The position numbers were made by a program, and so were the translations under genes. The notes below the pieces were generated by a model. That model ran no database searches and was not told where the DNA came from. It saw nothing but the letters and a program-made list of their open reading frames with translations. From Artemisia argyi (taxonomy: Eukaryota > Streptophyta > Magnoliopsida > Asterales > Asteraceae), in assembly GCA_030686995.1 (NCBI GenBank), contig CM060686.1, positions 73,421,757-73,485,756 on the forward strand: DNA of 64,000 bases, given 5' to 3'. Positions 1-15,057 of this stretch are shown here, in pieces (the stretch's first letter is position 1; each line of letters starts with the position of its first letter).

Positions 1-1965
<1,965 letters not shown>

Positions 1966-2046
1966 TAAATAAAAGTTAAAAAAGAAACAAAATCGTGGAT
2001 GTTGAGTTGGGCCAATAAACAAATGTGTACGGATTGGGCCAATAAG

Positions 2047-2048
<2 letters not shown>

Positions 2049-2126
<78 letters not shown>
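2049..2126. repeat. (TA)n microsatellite
   Basis: An almost pure TA run directly upstream of the F-box gene. Open frames read through it on both strands encode only IYIYIY repeats and are not genes. Confidence 0.97.
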
Positions 2127-2129
<3 letters not shown>

Positions 2130-2192
2130 GACAACCCTAAAATCGCATTCTTTGATATCATTTCTTCTTCTGTTAAAACTCACTAAAAAGAG

Positions 2193-3089
2193 ATGGTTAT
2201 GTTCGATGTTGTTGAGGCGATACTTGTAAGATGTCTCGTGCCAGATCTTCTCCGAAGCAAAAGCATTTGTAAGTCATGGTATTCTTTGATTTCTAGTCCT
2301 CCTTTTGCTAAAACTCATTGTCAATTTATTTGCAACAAAGAGGACATCAATACAAGAAAGATCGATGTTTTTCCATCATATCAAGATCTTTACCCAACAC
2401 CTCCAGAGTGGGAATACTATGTTAGGTGGAATGTTAGAGGTTCTTCTAATGGCCTCGTATGCATAGAATCATTAACTGATAATAAAGTTTGTGTAACCAA
2501 TCCTATGACTAGAGAGTTTAGAGAACTTGCAGAGCTACCAAAAATGCCTAAAGATACGCACTATGTATCCGTGTCCTTCGGTTATGATTCATCCACAGAT
2601 GATTACAAAGTTGTTGCGGCGATGAACAAACGTTTTGACACACTTATTTATATGTTATCTTTGAAATCAAATACCTGGAAATTTTTTGGGTTTGTCAATT
2701 ATACGTTTGAAGATGTCTTGCTAGCCACGTCGGGTATCTTATTCAATGGGGCACTTCACTGGTTTTGGTTTGATGCTAATGATACCAATGAGAAAAAGGT
2801 ATTGATTATGTCTTTCGATTTAGCTAAAGAGGAATTTAGAGAAATTCCCCAACCTGATGACTCAAGATACGTTTGGAATTGTGGTCACGCACTTGGGATT
2901 ATGGACGGCCTTCTATGCATATATCCCCTTTTTGATAACGACGATGCTTATCCCTCATGTGGCACTTGGGTTATAAAAAACTACAATCACAAACCGTCTT
3001 GGGAACGCTTGCCAATTGATTGCGGGGTGAAGAATCATGCTATTCACCATATTCTCAATAGTACTATTCAATCTAAGACAGTGTTGTAA
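2193..3089 (+). CDS. F-box protein with F-box-associated domain, C-terminus replaced by transposon
   Basis: Open frame of 298 codons. Residues 1-45 form an F-box ([19 protein letters not shown], then [17 protein letters not shown]), the segment that normally binds SKP1 in an SCF ubiquitin ligase. The rest resembles the F-box-associated (FBA) region that recruits substrates: [56 protein letters not shown]. The N-terminus is short; family members often have a few residues before LPxDVV. No intron is seen. The frame runs into a hAT element at 3079, so the last residues (TVL) and stop come from that element's terminal repeat. The original 3' end lies beyond it at 3914-4032. The truncated protein keeps both main domains, so it could still be made. 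Confidence 0.8.
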   Translation: MVMFDVVEAILVRCLVPDLLRSKSICKSWYSLISSPPFAKTHCQFICNKEDINTRKIDVFPSYQDLYPTPPEWEYYVRWNVRGSSNGLVCIESLTDNKVCVTNPMTREFRELAELPKMPKDTHYVSVSFGYDSSTDDYKVVAAMNKRFDTLIYMLSLKSNTWKFFGFVNYTFEDVLLATSGILFNGALHWFWFDANDTNEKKVLIMSFDLAKEEFREIPQPDDSRYVWNCGHALGIMDGLLCIYPLFDNDDAYPSCGTWVIKNYNHKPSWERLPIDCGVKNHAIHHILNSTIQSKTVL

Positions 3090-3905
3090 ATATCGGTCTT
3101 GGCGGCCGATATATCACTGATATATCACTTATCGGTGGTCAACCGATACGATATTTCACTAATCGGTCAAAAAAATCGGTTTGGTCAAAATCGGTCTAAA
3201 ATCGGTCAAAATCGGATCCATTTTCCGGCGAAGATGGTTGAGCACCGGTCTAAAATCGGTCAAAATCGGATCCGTTTTCGTTCGATCAAAACAAAACAAC
3301 GAAAAACAACCATCTACCTACCTGAGACCCGTTAAAGATGGTTGTGCACCGATCGTGAAGCCACGAACAAATCAGCACCAAGTACTTACAACTATGGATC
3401 AACCATGTGGTTTAGGTGAGTGGTGACTGCGTTTGGTTTTGTTGAGATGATGGATCTATCTATGTTTTGATTTTTTTGGTATTCACTCAGTCTCTCTGTG
3501 TTTGTTGTATGGATTGAGTAAATTAATTGAGCATGTTGAAGTAAGAAGAAGAAGAAATAATAGTAATATATCAGTGGTGAGTGGTGACTGCTTTTTTATT
3601 AGGGTAGAGTGTGGTCTTATATATCCGAACAATTAGGGTTTAGCTTTATTGCAATTGGGCTTTTAGATTACTACTTGTGTTGGGCTGGTAAAGTCCAAAA
3701 AAAAAGGGACATTTGGTTATTTAAGTGGACATTTGGTTATATCATTGAAAAATTAATAGTAAAAATTGTATATATTTTAAAAAAGAAAAAATTCCTTTAT
3801 AATTTATGCTCTCCGATATATCACTGATATATCACCGCCATATCGGTCTTGGCGCTTGGCGGGGGTCGACCGCCACGGTACCGCCGAGCGATATTTACAA
3901 CACTG
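3079..3905. mobile_element. Non-autonomous hAT element (827 bp) inserted in the F-box gene
   Basis: The element has 17-bp perfect terminal inverted repeats, CAGTGTTGTAAATATCG at 3079-3095 and its complement at 3889-3905. An exact 8-bp target duplication, ATCTAAGA, lies at 3071-3078 and 3906-3913. An 8-bp duplication and CAGTG termini fit the hAT superfamily. The interior holds repeated ATCGGTC(A/T)AAATCGG blocks (3160-3280) and GATATATCACTGATATATCAC near both ends. There is no transposase, so it depends on one supplied in trans. Confidence 0.93.
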
Positions 3906-4032
3906 ATCTAAGATGATGCCGGCTTACTTTTGTGATGAGAATATACATCTGTCTAGGAGTAAGGAATACATTCCATCTCCTATCTTTGTGCAAACCCTTG
4001 TATCTCCTTACATTAATACTAATGTGGGATAA
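3906..4032 (+). pseudogene. Displaced C-terminal end of the F-box gene
   Basis: When the hAT element and one target duplication are removed, the F-box frame continues here without a shift for 38 more codons, through SRSKEYIPSPIFVQTLVSPY to a TAA at 4030-4032. A terminal 'V.TLVSPY' segment is typical of F-box/FBA proteins, which confirms that the two parts were one gene of about 334 codons. This part now lies behind the in-element stop codon. Confidence 0.85.
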
Positions 4033-6831
4033 GCTATACTTTTTTTTCTTCTTCAGATTTTCCATTTGTCTTTTCGTTGAGAGAGACAAGATTTCTTCTA
4101 CAACAACTTCTACCGGCATTTTTATTTGAGGTATCAAATGAACTAGTGACATAATGACAATATTTTGATGTAAGCCTTCTTTATGTGATGTTATTTCCTT
4201 TTCTATTGCCAACGTAGCATAGAGAAAAAAACATTAAATGAGACTCAATCTCAACCATTGAAAAGATCCCAATATTAAATCATTGAAAATAATAAATTCC
4301 CTATTTGTTTGTAGCTATGACCATCGGCTGTTAGGGTTTAGGATGGATAAAAGGTATAACTACAAGTCCTTACTTTTAGGATATCACTTGTCACTATCCT
4401 CCCAACAAGCTATCACTATTCTTCTGCATATTTTGAGTTTCAAAAATGGCGCCATTTTCACTTATATAGTCTATATAAAGAGTGCAACATAGCCTTAGTG
4501 TTGTCACTCTCAAAATCATTAGTCACTATCATTCTAAAAAAAACACGTTGGAGTTTGATGATGAAGTTGCTTACGAAGATGAGGTTGATGATGAAAATGA
4601 AGCTGATGACGAAGATGATTCGAACTAGGATCGTCTTCGATTATGTTTGTTTTGTTTCAAATCTTATTATTATCTTATTGGGGTTTAACCAGTAAGATGT
4701 TTTAGGATGTTTTTCCCTTGGATGTTCTTCTCCCAATTTCTTATTGGTAGAATGAATAAAATTTTTATGAATGGTATGATTATATGTTTGTTGGTATAAC
4801 CAGCAATTTCCTCGACAGAATGGTACAATGTTTGTTGCTAACCAATGATTATATCTATGATCTATTCTTTGAAGATAATACGTATTGTGCATTGATAATA
4901 AAAGGTGTTGTATTCTTCTAAAGAGTTATGCCAAAAAATAGTGACCATTGAATATTGATTACCTGCAATTCTGTCCATAAGAAATCTGTCATCGGGCTCA
5001 TATAAAGGTCATGAACAACAGACCATTTCTTGACCCATATATCTGGCCGAAATCCCACACTTTTCATAATTTTCATTGCTTAAGTATCATCATGATTATT
5101 GTTAATTTACATTGGCACACATGTTTGGCCATCTAAATAGCATATATATGGTTCCAAAAATTGCTACTATGTTTTTTCAACATCACGTTGAAGAAACACA
5201 ATTCATATGTTTTTAAATGAGCATGTGAAGATAAGTACAAAATTGGTTACATAGAAATAGATAAGTACGAAAAATGATGTTAATATCCACTTTTAACTAA
5301 CCTTATTGATAAAAAGAGTCGATTCTCACTTTGAGGACTCTAAAGATTTTGTATTAATTTACATTGGCACACATGTTTGGCCATCTAGATAACTCAAGTA
5401 CTACTAGAATCCTTCAAGTACTATGTGCTGCTATATCCTACGAAAGTCACTGTGTCTCGAACAAGGACAGATGAGAAACCATAAAGATTTTATGCAGCCC
5501 TGTGGCTATGCATCAAATAGATACTTTACGCATATACGACCCGTTTAGTCCATTTGCCTACGCCAGTATAATAGGTAATCCTAGAGTTAATTGTATTGTT
5601 ACCAATCTTTTGGTTCATTTTGAAAGACCCAATTATGCTAATGCAGTAGCAAAACTTTATGCACTTTTGTCAATGACATTATTAATTGAGGATAAGTATA
5701 GAGACTTATTCAACCCACCTAACAAACTCTCACCATTTTTTTTTTTGCTACTTATAACATCCAATTCTTGCCGCCATTTCTCACTAATATAAACATCAAA
5801 TATGTCGCGAACTTTAGTGGATAAACATCAAATATTTAACAACTTTATAAATTTCAGAAATATAAAATTTAAATTCCTAGATAAGCTAATCATTGGAAAT
5901 TAAAACATCTTTAGTTGCTACAATTCAAAAATTCGGTAACTACGGGTATATCAATATTTAGATAACAAATACAAAAACCAAACTTCACATATAACACTTT
6001 TGACTGAGCAATTAATAACCTGTTTCCTTTTCATACTTATACAGTTTTGTAACAAAGAAACGTGCTTAATTTGCATAGTAGCATTTCGAAAATTCAGATA
6101 ATCAGTTAGGGATATTAGGTCCTCATGGTCTCCACTCTAAGATGGTAATGAACATAGGGTCGTCTCACAAATATTTTCCGTATTCAATTCGTTAAAAACA
6201 TTTTACAAGCATATTTGTTTGCTGCACTCATTTTTCCATGTAGGTTGGATTTGTTTACACTGGGGGGGGGGGGGGGTAATATTATGGATGCATTTAAGCC
6301 TTTCTGTTAACGCACATGCTTAAGCAATTTTAAATCTAATTGACAGACTCATAATCTATCTTTTAAGATTATGGTGATTAAAGTTATATGGAGATTGTCA
6401 AGTTGTAGTAAATATTTTTATGTTCTAAGCTTAAAAGTTCAAAATTTATAAGGTGTAAAAGCTTCATCTATGTTTGTTTGTATTGTATGCATGAAGGTAA
6501 TATGGCATTTGCCATATGAATAGCCCAAAATAAAAATAGAATTGATTAAATCTATATTTAGCCTTAGTTGATAGCTTTTAGTCTTTTATATGCATGCTAA
6601 AACTTTTATTTTTAATTTTGAACTTCATGTTTACATTGATGAATGATAATGGTCTTAGGTTGGCTACTTTGAACTTCAATCGTGCATGTTCTACTTTGAA
6701 CTTTCATTAGTTATATGTTTACTTTGTTAAATTAAAATGATTTTTTATAATTCTGTTGATAGATCATATATGTTGTTTAAAGATTCAGTACTAGGTTGTC
6801 ATAAAGAAAACTAAATGATTTTTTACGCGAG
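4033..6831. other. Gene-poor stretch
   Basis: No supportable gene. An acidic open stretch at about 4547-4629 (DEVDDENEADDEDD then stop) could be a terminal-exon relic but has no recognisable family. The frame at 5502-5792 looks random. A pair of nearly identical 30-bp segments (ATTTACATTGGCACACATGT) lies near 5105 and 5350. A 15-nt G run is at about 6264-6278. Confidence 0.5.
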
Positions 6832-6861
6832 ACCCGTGCAACGCACGGGTATTACACTAGT
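6832..6861 (+). mobile_element. Helitron 3' terminus (second family)
   Basis: Perfect hairpin ACCCGTGC-AAC-GCACGGGT at 6832-6850, followed by six bases and CTAGT at 6857-6861, next to a T. This is a textbook Helitron 3' end. The 5' end could not be placed; the element may include much of the sequence to the left. Confidence 0.8.
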
Positions 6862-7162
6862 TATAATATGATCTTGAATTTTAAGAATTGAAGATACGAA
6901 ATGGATGAACTAGGTAATTTTTTAGTTGACAGTGGCTCTTTTAACTTCTTTCATATGGCTAGATACTAGTACATATATATAATATAATATATAGCTATGT
7001 TAAGCCATAAGTCCATAACTACTACTACGTTAATTGCACCATATATCAGGCCATTCAATTAACTCACTTTGGAAATTAAACCGATAACACATACGAGAAA
7101 CACGATTTTGTCTAATATGCATTTTGTTAAATCCGAGAACACAGACGAGAAACATCGTTTGG

Positions 7163-7330
7163 CTGCAATTTAAGATAAATTTTTTGCCTGTTTTAGGAGC
7201 TCATGAATAAAGGGACTGTTTGAAATTGCCTGCAATTTAAGATAAAATTTTTGCCTGTTTTAGGAGCTCATGAATAAAGGGACTGTTTGAAATTGCCTGC
7301 AATTTAAGATAAATTTTTTTGCCTGTTTCA
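7163..7330. repeat. 67-bp tandem repeat, about 2.5 copies
   Basis: The unit runs from CTGCAATTTAAGATAAA through GGAGCTCATGAATAAAGGGA and repeats with a period of 67 bp. The copies differ only by T-run length and a few bases. Noncoding. Confidence 0.9.
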
Positions 7331-7727
7331 TACAAACATAAAAGTGAATGCGGTTCAATCACCAGGAAATTTCAAGAATATAAAATTGCCTGCTTAAAAA
7401 ACTTGATGGATGGGACGGTATGTTGTTAGGTGAGTAAATGATTAAGCAACCAGCAAGTACAGGTTTCCATCATGCCCAAAAAACCCCTGATATCTGACTA
7501 ACAGAAACCATATCCCACATACCTAGAACAGCAATATCAGAGAAATTTTCTCTACAGTCAATAGAAGCTAAAGAATATCATTACTGCGGGCTAAGCACAG
7601 TTGTTTCTTGCAAGATCAGGAAAATCCATCTTTTTATGTACTTCCTACATAGATATTATGCACAAACATTTTCCAGTTTACTAGATGCTTTGATGTCATT
7701 AATCAACACAACTTTATATGGGTCATA

Positions 7728-8515
7728 TGTTGGAATTATTATATTATGACATTCATATAAATAAACCAAGTACATCAAAGTGAGCATAAGCGGAAGCAAT
7801 TATAATAGATCGAATAACATGTAATTAATTAATCAATTATTTAAATAGTAAACATACCTTTGTGATTCTAGCCCGAACAAGAATCAAATTGCAATCTTCC
7901 GGAACCAAGAACCCTAATTAGGGTTTATAAGGATTATAAGAATTACCCCTTACCGTTTTGTAATTCAATCCAAGAATCAAACAATAGTGTGTTTGATTCA
8001 CGTTCTTGTACACACGTACTAATTCAAGAAAAGTATTTGCAAGTAATAAACACAAAACCTTTTTGGATCTTATGAAAATCGAAACCCTTATGGGTTGTTT
8101 GATAAGAATCGACCAAGGAGAGAAAAGGAGAAGAAAACACCAAGATGTGTGTGTACAAGTTATGAGAAAAACCTACATCTTGGGTTTGCTTATATACTAA
8201 TCAATACTTGGAGCACAAGGCACATAAGGAGGTGGAAACCCCCTATGGCCGATCGGTTTAGGTAATCCCTAGGGGATTCTGGAACCTTCTCTTGTTTCCA
8301 AATTTTGCCTAGTATTACTTTCCTAATCTTCGTTTAATAAATAATTAGTCATTAATCAATAATACTAATTATTATTATTTATTTTGTGTTTAATAATTAA
8401 TTATAACATTTATAAATAATTATTACTTTTTCTCTTCATACGTATTGTGTGCAATCCCGTGATCTCAAGTTCGATCCTAACATACGACTACTAAAATAAT
8501 GTCCATAATCTAACA
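7728..8515 (-). repeat. LTR of the LARD-like element (3' LTR in element orientation)
   Basis: 788 bp, TGTTGG...TAACA on the plus strand. A minus-strand TATATAAG lies at about 8187-8196. The 64-codon open frame at 8006-8200 recurs in the other LTR and is part of the LTR, not a gene. Confidence 0.93.
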
Positions 8516-8525
8516 GCTCCCACTT
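8516..8525 (-). promoter_or_regulatory. Polypurine tract of the LARD-like element
   Basis: On the minus strand AAGTGGGAGC lies immediately before the LTR, where plus-strand DNA priming is expected. Similar CTCCCACT blocks recur inside the element at about 10264, 11069, 12431, 12648 and 12704. Confidence 0.6.
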
Positions 8526-8764
8526 GGACATATTTTAATAGTGTAATCACATCGGTTAGCGTCTTGCAACACGCCGATGCCTCTAGTACAACTTGAGTAA
8601 GGCTCCTGGAAAACCTTTTAATGATTTCTCATTATTATTATCCTTTTGTTTCTAATACCATGTTAATAAGGATATGGATTAAAGTCATTCCTTAATTAAC
8701 CATTCTGTTTCTCGTTGTTTATGATTGATCAAGATTACCAAATCTTCTGAACATATTCAAGGGA

Positions 8765-8858
8765 GATATTGGGTGCGGCCGCACATGCATCTTACCAACC
8801 CTACGAGGGGCCCAGCAGTATTAAACTCCAAAAAAAAAAAAAAAAAAAAAAAAAAAAT
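8765..8858. other. GC-rich island followed by a 30-nt A run
   Basis: Within the very AT-rich interior of the LARD-like element, about 60 bp (8770-8830, with GCGGCCGC and GAGGGGCCC) are strongly GC-rich and run into about 30 A's. This looks like the 3' end of a retroposed RNA such as a SINE, but I see no clear target duplication or RNA polymerase III boxes. Confidence 0.35.
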
Positions 8859-11800
8859 TAAAGGAACAAATTCTATCTTGAATACAAGCAAAACCCACAA
8901 ACTTTGTAACACTTTCGAAAACAACCCTTATGACTACCAGTTACGTATAGCGTTAAGTTGTTCCACAAAAATGTACTACATTTATGACACTTATCTTGCA
9001 TCTCAAGTCTGAGGATAACTTCTCATGATTTACTTAATAACTAAATCCATAAAGTAACATCATGTAGTTGGGATAAGTCCTATATTCGGTATCATTGAAT
9101 ATCATCTGAAATGGCATGACTACGCATCAATATACTTTAAGTATATTATACCAACCTTCAGATTTGTCTTGATTTAATAATATTTCCATATTATTAACTG
9201 ACAACGGACAATTTAGAATAACATTTATTCATGGATTAAACATACAAATATAGGATACAATTTATTATAAATTAAACATACCATGTATTTAAATTTATTA
9301 TAATAATTGTTTAACATCCCTTATCCAAATACTAAATAGATCAATGCATGATAACTCTTGTTGATGAATTATGTCTCAAGCAATGACATTCATACTTGTT
9401 GACAAAACATAAATCATCCAACTTTGATCTATCGGAATTTTAAGAATACTTATTTCAAGAATTCGACTAGTGAAGTTCTTGTATGTACATACTCAACTAT
9501 TTTGACAATGCCATATAATATTTCATAAAATGTGTAACATCCTTAACCACCAATTTATGATAATCAAACTCCCAAACATTTTAAAGTTTAAAGTATTCTT
9601 ATTCTTTTAATGTATAATGCAACTATGCTTTTAGTAAGCATAACTAGTAATAGCCAAGGATGAAATCCTTACCATAACTAGTATTGAGTGTCATCTCAAT
9701 TTTATTAGCATCATTGTATGCAACAACAATATGCTATTAAAACTTTCCGTAACCCATAATATCTATTGTATAATGTTTGATGCCCTTCAACCTTTCAAGT
9801 TTGTTGGCTATGACAATTTTCACAACAATTGAAAAATTGTTCATCTATAGAATTTGGAAGCTGTTTCAGATTTAGGATGTAATTCTATAATCAAACATAT
9901 TCTTATTAGAATATTACACAAGTTATCTAATAACTTATAATTAGATATTAATATTGCCAAATCATCTTGTAATCAAGCATGATACAACAAAACATGATGT
10001 TCATGAAAAATCTTTGAGTCATACTTAGATTTTATTCATGTCATACATAACTATTTAGACTTTTTAAATAATATATCATGTTATATTAGATTTATTTACC
10101 GCACATGTTTCAACAATTAACATTGATTTCAAGGTTGTATGTCTTATTTCCTAAATCTTACAAGTAAAGTTTCATTCCATTCTAAGACTTAACATTTACT
10201 TATATGGAATATTACTTTTTATATGTTCCACAACATATATGATTTAAGAAATTAAACATAATACTCCCACTAGCTTTTAGGAATACTTAGAAATTATCTT
10301 ATTTCAATTATAAATCAAAACATGAATTTAATAATTAAACATAAGAGTAATCTTCTAGATGCATGCATTTATCCATCCATGAATTATTGCACCATGTACA
10401 CTTTTAAAGATTTATTTGAATTCATAAACTCCTTTTGATTACTTATCGTCCTCGCTCAAGTAATCTCTCAAGAAAGAGTTTTGATATTCCATTGTCAATT
10501 TCATAAATAAGACAATCATAATCTTTATATATTTAATGTGTTTAGAAAAGAATATTCAATCACAGTTAATTGCTTAAGTGTGATTAATAATCTTGTCATA
10601 AGACATGCATTAAATATGTGTACAACATTATTGTCCATATGATTTCTATACAAAGATTTAAACCACAAGGGTTACCTAATCTTTGAAGAAACTCATCTTC
10701 ATTTTCTAGTCTAACTATTAAGATAAACCAAGTTTCTAAAATTGATTATCTTTATGGACAGCATCTTAATCATTCATATCATGTATACTTTACCCAATTT
10801 CATATTTGGTAATGTATCGTAATGATTATTAGGTTTACAATAATCCTGTAAATCATAGCCCTCAGCATATTTAATCAAATATCTGAGATATATTACTATT
10901 CTATGAATGATAATTCCATCATCTTGAGATTTAACATTTAACATTTAAATGTCAAACTTTATTATCATGTTGAGATTTAACATTCAAATGTCAACCTTCA
11001 TCATGATATTTACTAGTGTATTTTAGAAGATTATGTATCTTGTAATTTTATCTTTTAAAGATCAAAACTCCCACTTGCTTTTAGCAATTTAAAGACTATC
11101 TTTAAATACTTAGCAAATTAAGCAATAATACAATATTCTCTTTTGGGATATTACAAATACATATTGACAGTTCCTAACTTTATTTTGTTAATAACCTCTT
11201 CATAAGCAGTTAAACAAATTTGGAACTTCAATTTAAGACTTAATGTGATTCATCACATTCCATCATATGATAATGTCTTATTAATCTTCTATGTTGGAGT
11301 TTTATTAAATATGTCCAAGTCATACTCAACATTCTAACCTTGATAACTTTTGGAAGAAAAGAAGTCATAGTTATCTTTAATCAAACAATATAACAAGAGT
11401 TTGATTTTCCTAACTGAACATACCATAAACATTTGGTATTTCATTAGTATTAATATTGTAAGACAATCTAACAATATTTAAAGATAACCATATTCCTTTT
11501 GACTTGTCTATTTACCAACTAATTCATTTTAATGGTATAATAATTTTCAAGCCTATTACATGCCTTATAACTCAAGTACTTTTACAAAGTCACTTTATGT
11601 CCATGTCTTTACAAGAAAACATAAACTGTTATAATCCCACTATACGTTATAAGTTATTTAACAATTAATAACTTCATGTATATGTCTTAATTAAAAGACA
11701 CAACAAGATAACGTCTTACTTTATTATAAGTCTTGTAACAAGACTTTATGTTTATATCTTTACAATGAAACATAAACATGTTTAACTAAAGTAATTATGA

Positions 11801-12009
11801 ACACCATCTTTTGGTTTCAATAGTAATTTCAAGTTAATATATTACTTCACAATAATGTAAATAACATTATTTCTTTATTTATTTATGTCATTCCAAGAAC
11901 ACATAAATATTCAGATTGAAGCAGCATTAGATTACTTAATTAATTTATGTCATTCCATGAATTCATAAATCTATAAATTAAAGTAGTCTTGTTATCATAT
12001 TGACACATG

Positions 12010-12355
12010 TTCTAATTGGTATCTAATTTAGAAACTGCAAATTCTCATAGTTCAATTACATCAGTTGATCTGCTAGTAATGAAAATATAAAATTCACCTT
12101 GTTGTTGCAATCTAGTTAAGCTCTCACATAACATAAATTGTAACACCAAGTGTTTCTTGAATTAGCCTAGTATAATTCATATTAGAACATTATTCTAATT
12201 TAGAAACTGCAAATTCTCATAGTTCAATTACATCAGTTGATCTGCTAGTAATGAAAATATGAAATTCGCCTTGTTGTTGCAATCTAGCTAAGTTCTCACA
12301 TAACATAAATTGTAACACCAAGTGTTTCTTGAATTAATATTAGAACATTATTTTC
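12010..12355. repeat. 172-bp tandem duplication inside the LARD-like element, with diverged copies downstream
   Basis: Two copies of a unit containing TCAGTTGATCTGCTAGTAATG (at 12061 and 12233), TTGTTGTTGCAATCTAG and ACACCAAGTGTTTCTTGAATTA follow one another with a period of 172 bp. Shorter diverged copies of the same core occur at about 13495-13520 and 13685-13830. Noncoding. Confidence 0.88.
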
Positions 12356-15042
12356 TTACCTTGTAGTCAAGAGAATCCATTAAATCATATCTTTATGAGT
12401 TGTTTCTTGCACACATTAAAGATAACATTTCTCCCACTTGTGCATGGAACAACCTCATATAGTTGATAAACAACATGCCATGCATTTGTTTATGTGTTCA
12501 ATATGATTGTGTCATAGATTTTAGCATAACAAGTATATGTAAAACAACAATGTCTAGTAAGGAAACGCACAAGACTATCCTTAAAAGTATGAGTGTCTAC
12601 ACTTGGAAAGTAATTTTCTTTAGCTACCAAGATGTTAAAGCTTGTAACTCCCACTGAATTAAAGATCATTACAATAATTCCTTATTCAGTGATAAGTACA
12701 CAATACTCCCACTGAATTTGACAACATTGTAAATGTTTCCTATCCAGTGAAAGCTAATAGTGTGCTTTTAACTTTCCTACACCTTTGGTTTCCATACGTA
12801 ACAATTACTTATGTACTAAAAGTGTATTCTACTACTTAACTGATGGACTATCCACCAACTGCTATTAACTTGAAAATTGGGCATGCAATTTCTTTCTTAA
12901 CAGGTCTACCATCCTACAATGTATGTAGCACCTATAAAATAGTTAAAACAACTAGTTTATCTTTAAACATTTTGCAGTAATTAGTCTAGCTTCTAATTAT
13001 AATAACTCATAAAATGTCATACATAATTTTCTATTAACCAAATATCATATTTGTTACTAAGAATTTAATCACCGAATGAGGATGATAAAATCTCTATGGA
13101 AAATATTTCGCAATTTTCTTAGCTATTAAAAAATTTGCTATGAGTTATATTAGAATTTAGACAAATCTAATATTCCTATTATCCTTTCTTATTCATGAAA
13201 AGAAATAGGATTGTGTCTCACTCTTCCTTCATAGAAAGGAGACTTCTTTTGTCTTTTAAGTAAATATTTCTTAATCAAACATATGTTTGAAAACAGAACT
13301 AGATCAATTTACTAAAGCCCAAATTACGTTTACGGTTTGAACGTTGCATTAATACATTAAAACGAATTACAAAATTCAATTTCAGTATTTTCGATAGTTA
13401 GATCTTTTAGAAAATAAAATACCCATTGACAAATATTCATATAAACCATAGTATTTTCTTAAAGCTAGGATCCTAAATTGACATAGTACCATTACATTAG
13501 TTGATCTGCTAGTAATGATAGTATTCAACAAGGTAATTGTCGTACAATAATTGCCAATATCATATTGCAATTCCTAGATTTATGGGATTTACAATCACAA
13601 AGCTTTTGTATTGTAAGCATGTTTCATCCCCATCTTAATGCCTTGAGTCCAAGATCTCACTTCCTACTCAATTTAAGTCGTCTAACTTAAAAACTGTAAA
13701 CTCACAAATCCATCACCTCAGTTGATCTGCTAGCAATGAATTTATGAAATTTACCTCTCCATTGCAATCTCGCCAAGTTCTCACATGACGTAAATAACAA
13801 CTTCAAGTGTTCTTAATTAGATGGCATTCGACTTAATTTTATAAGGGTATTAAATTTTGATGTGATCAAAATAATGTATGAAGAAGCATGCATACAACTT
13901 CATAACATTGGTTTTACAAAACATTTTTATTACCAATTACCTAAGAGTAAAATAACAAAGTTTTGATTGAGGTATCGGGTTCACCAATTAAAGAATAACC
14001 ATCAATTATCGTCCACTATATCGTACTTTTGCATAAGCCCGAAAGCTTAGTGTTTCGGATAATCATTGTGGAATTGTGGATTATTCACCCTTAAGATGAC
14101 AATATACATGTAATGGTTGTTCGGTAAGTCTAATTTACACACAAACGAGCGTTAAGACAGAATGTTGTCTCTCTAAGGCCACAATTTAATGCGTTGCCAT
14201 CCTTATACCCATCTTATAGTGTGTAAACTTCGGTCGAGCCTATTTAACCATTACGTACAAAAACATCAATCAACCAATTCTTTGAGATTTAAACTCTTAA
14301 AAACCAAAACAATTTCGCCATTATTTAGTCCGTATTATTTTTCTATTCAAAAATTACCATTTTCGTTTATAAACATATCTAACACAATAAATAAACAAAA
14401 ACAAGTAATATACAATAAAAAATAAAACAACTAAATAAACAAATATACATAATCATAACAATTAAATATGTATAAAACATGTAGCCACATGCAAATCTTA
14501 TTAAAAAAGTCCTATTAATAATCAAATCTAGGTGTATTACGTATTAATTCAATTATGGCTTTCTTTTTCTTGGAAAAAGAGCCACATACATCGATAAATC
14601 GATTGCGTAAGCCAAAATTAAATAAATACCACATAGCACATAATTGATTACTTAATATTGGAGTCTTCCCCAATTCGACATTTATTAAAAAATTTACAAG
14701 TTTCGATATAACTTAACCATTAATTCATATAAACAATTTAAACCATTTAAATTATAACACAATATAAAATCCATGCAAATATGCACTTTTTCATGGATTT
14801 AGCTTAACAATTAACATATTGCACCAAGATCGTTTACTAAAACGCATAACAATTACATGACATCCTAGGGTTTCTAATCATATTAAAAAATTGAAAACCA
14901 TAAACCCTAAAACCCTAATAAGGTCAATCGACCCATAAAAATTTTAGGGTTAGGAATCTAACAAATAAACCCTAAAAACATGTAACTAAACGAATCAAGA
15001 TCCAATTTTTATGCGTTTCGATTATTAATTACACATTATAAC

Positions 15043-15057
15043 GGCTCTAGATGCCAC
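15043..15057 (-). promoter_or_regulatory. Primer-binding site of the LARD-like element
   Basis: Read on the minus strand, TGGCATCTAGAGC follows the LTR end after one or two bases. It resembles the usual initiator-Met tRNA site TGGTATCAGAGC with a few differences, which fixes the element's orientation. Confidence 0.6.

Noticed and set aside
4498..4695. Acidic open stretch as a gene end
   Set aside because: Short Asp/Glu repeat from a GATGA-like simple sequence, with no family and no exon partners that I could place.
8006..8200. 64-66-codon frame present twice (also 15330-15530)
   Set aside because: Both copies lie in the LTRs of the LARD-like element. The duplication reflects the LTR pair, not a gene family.
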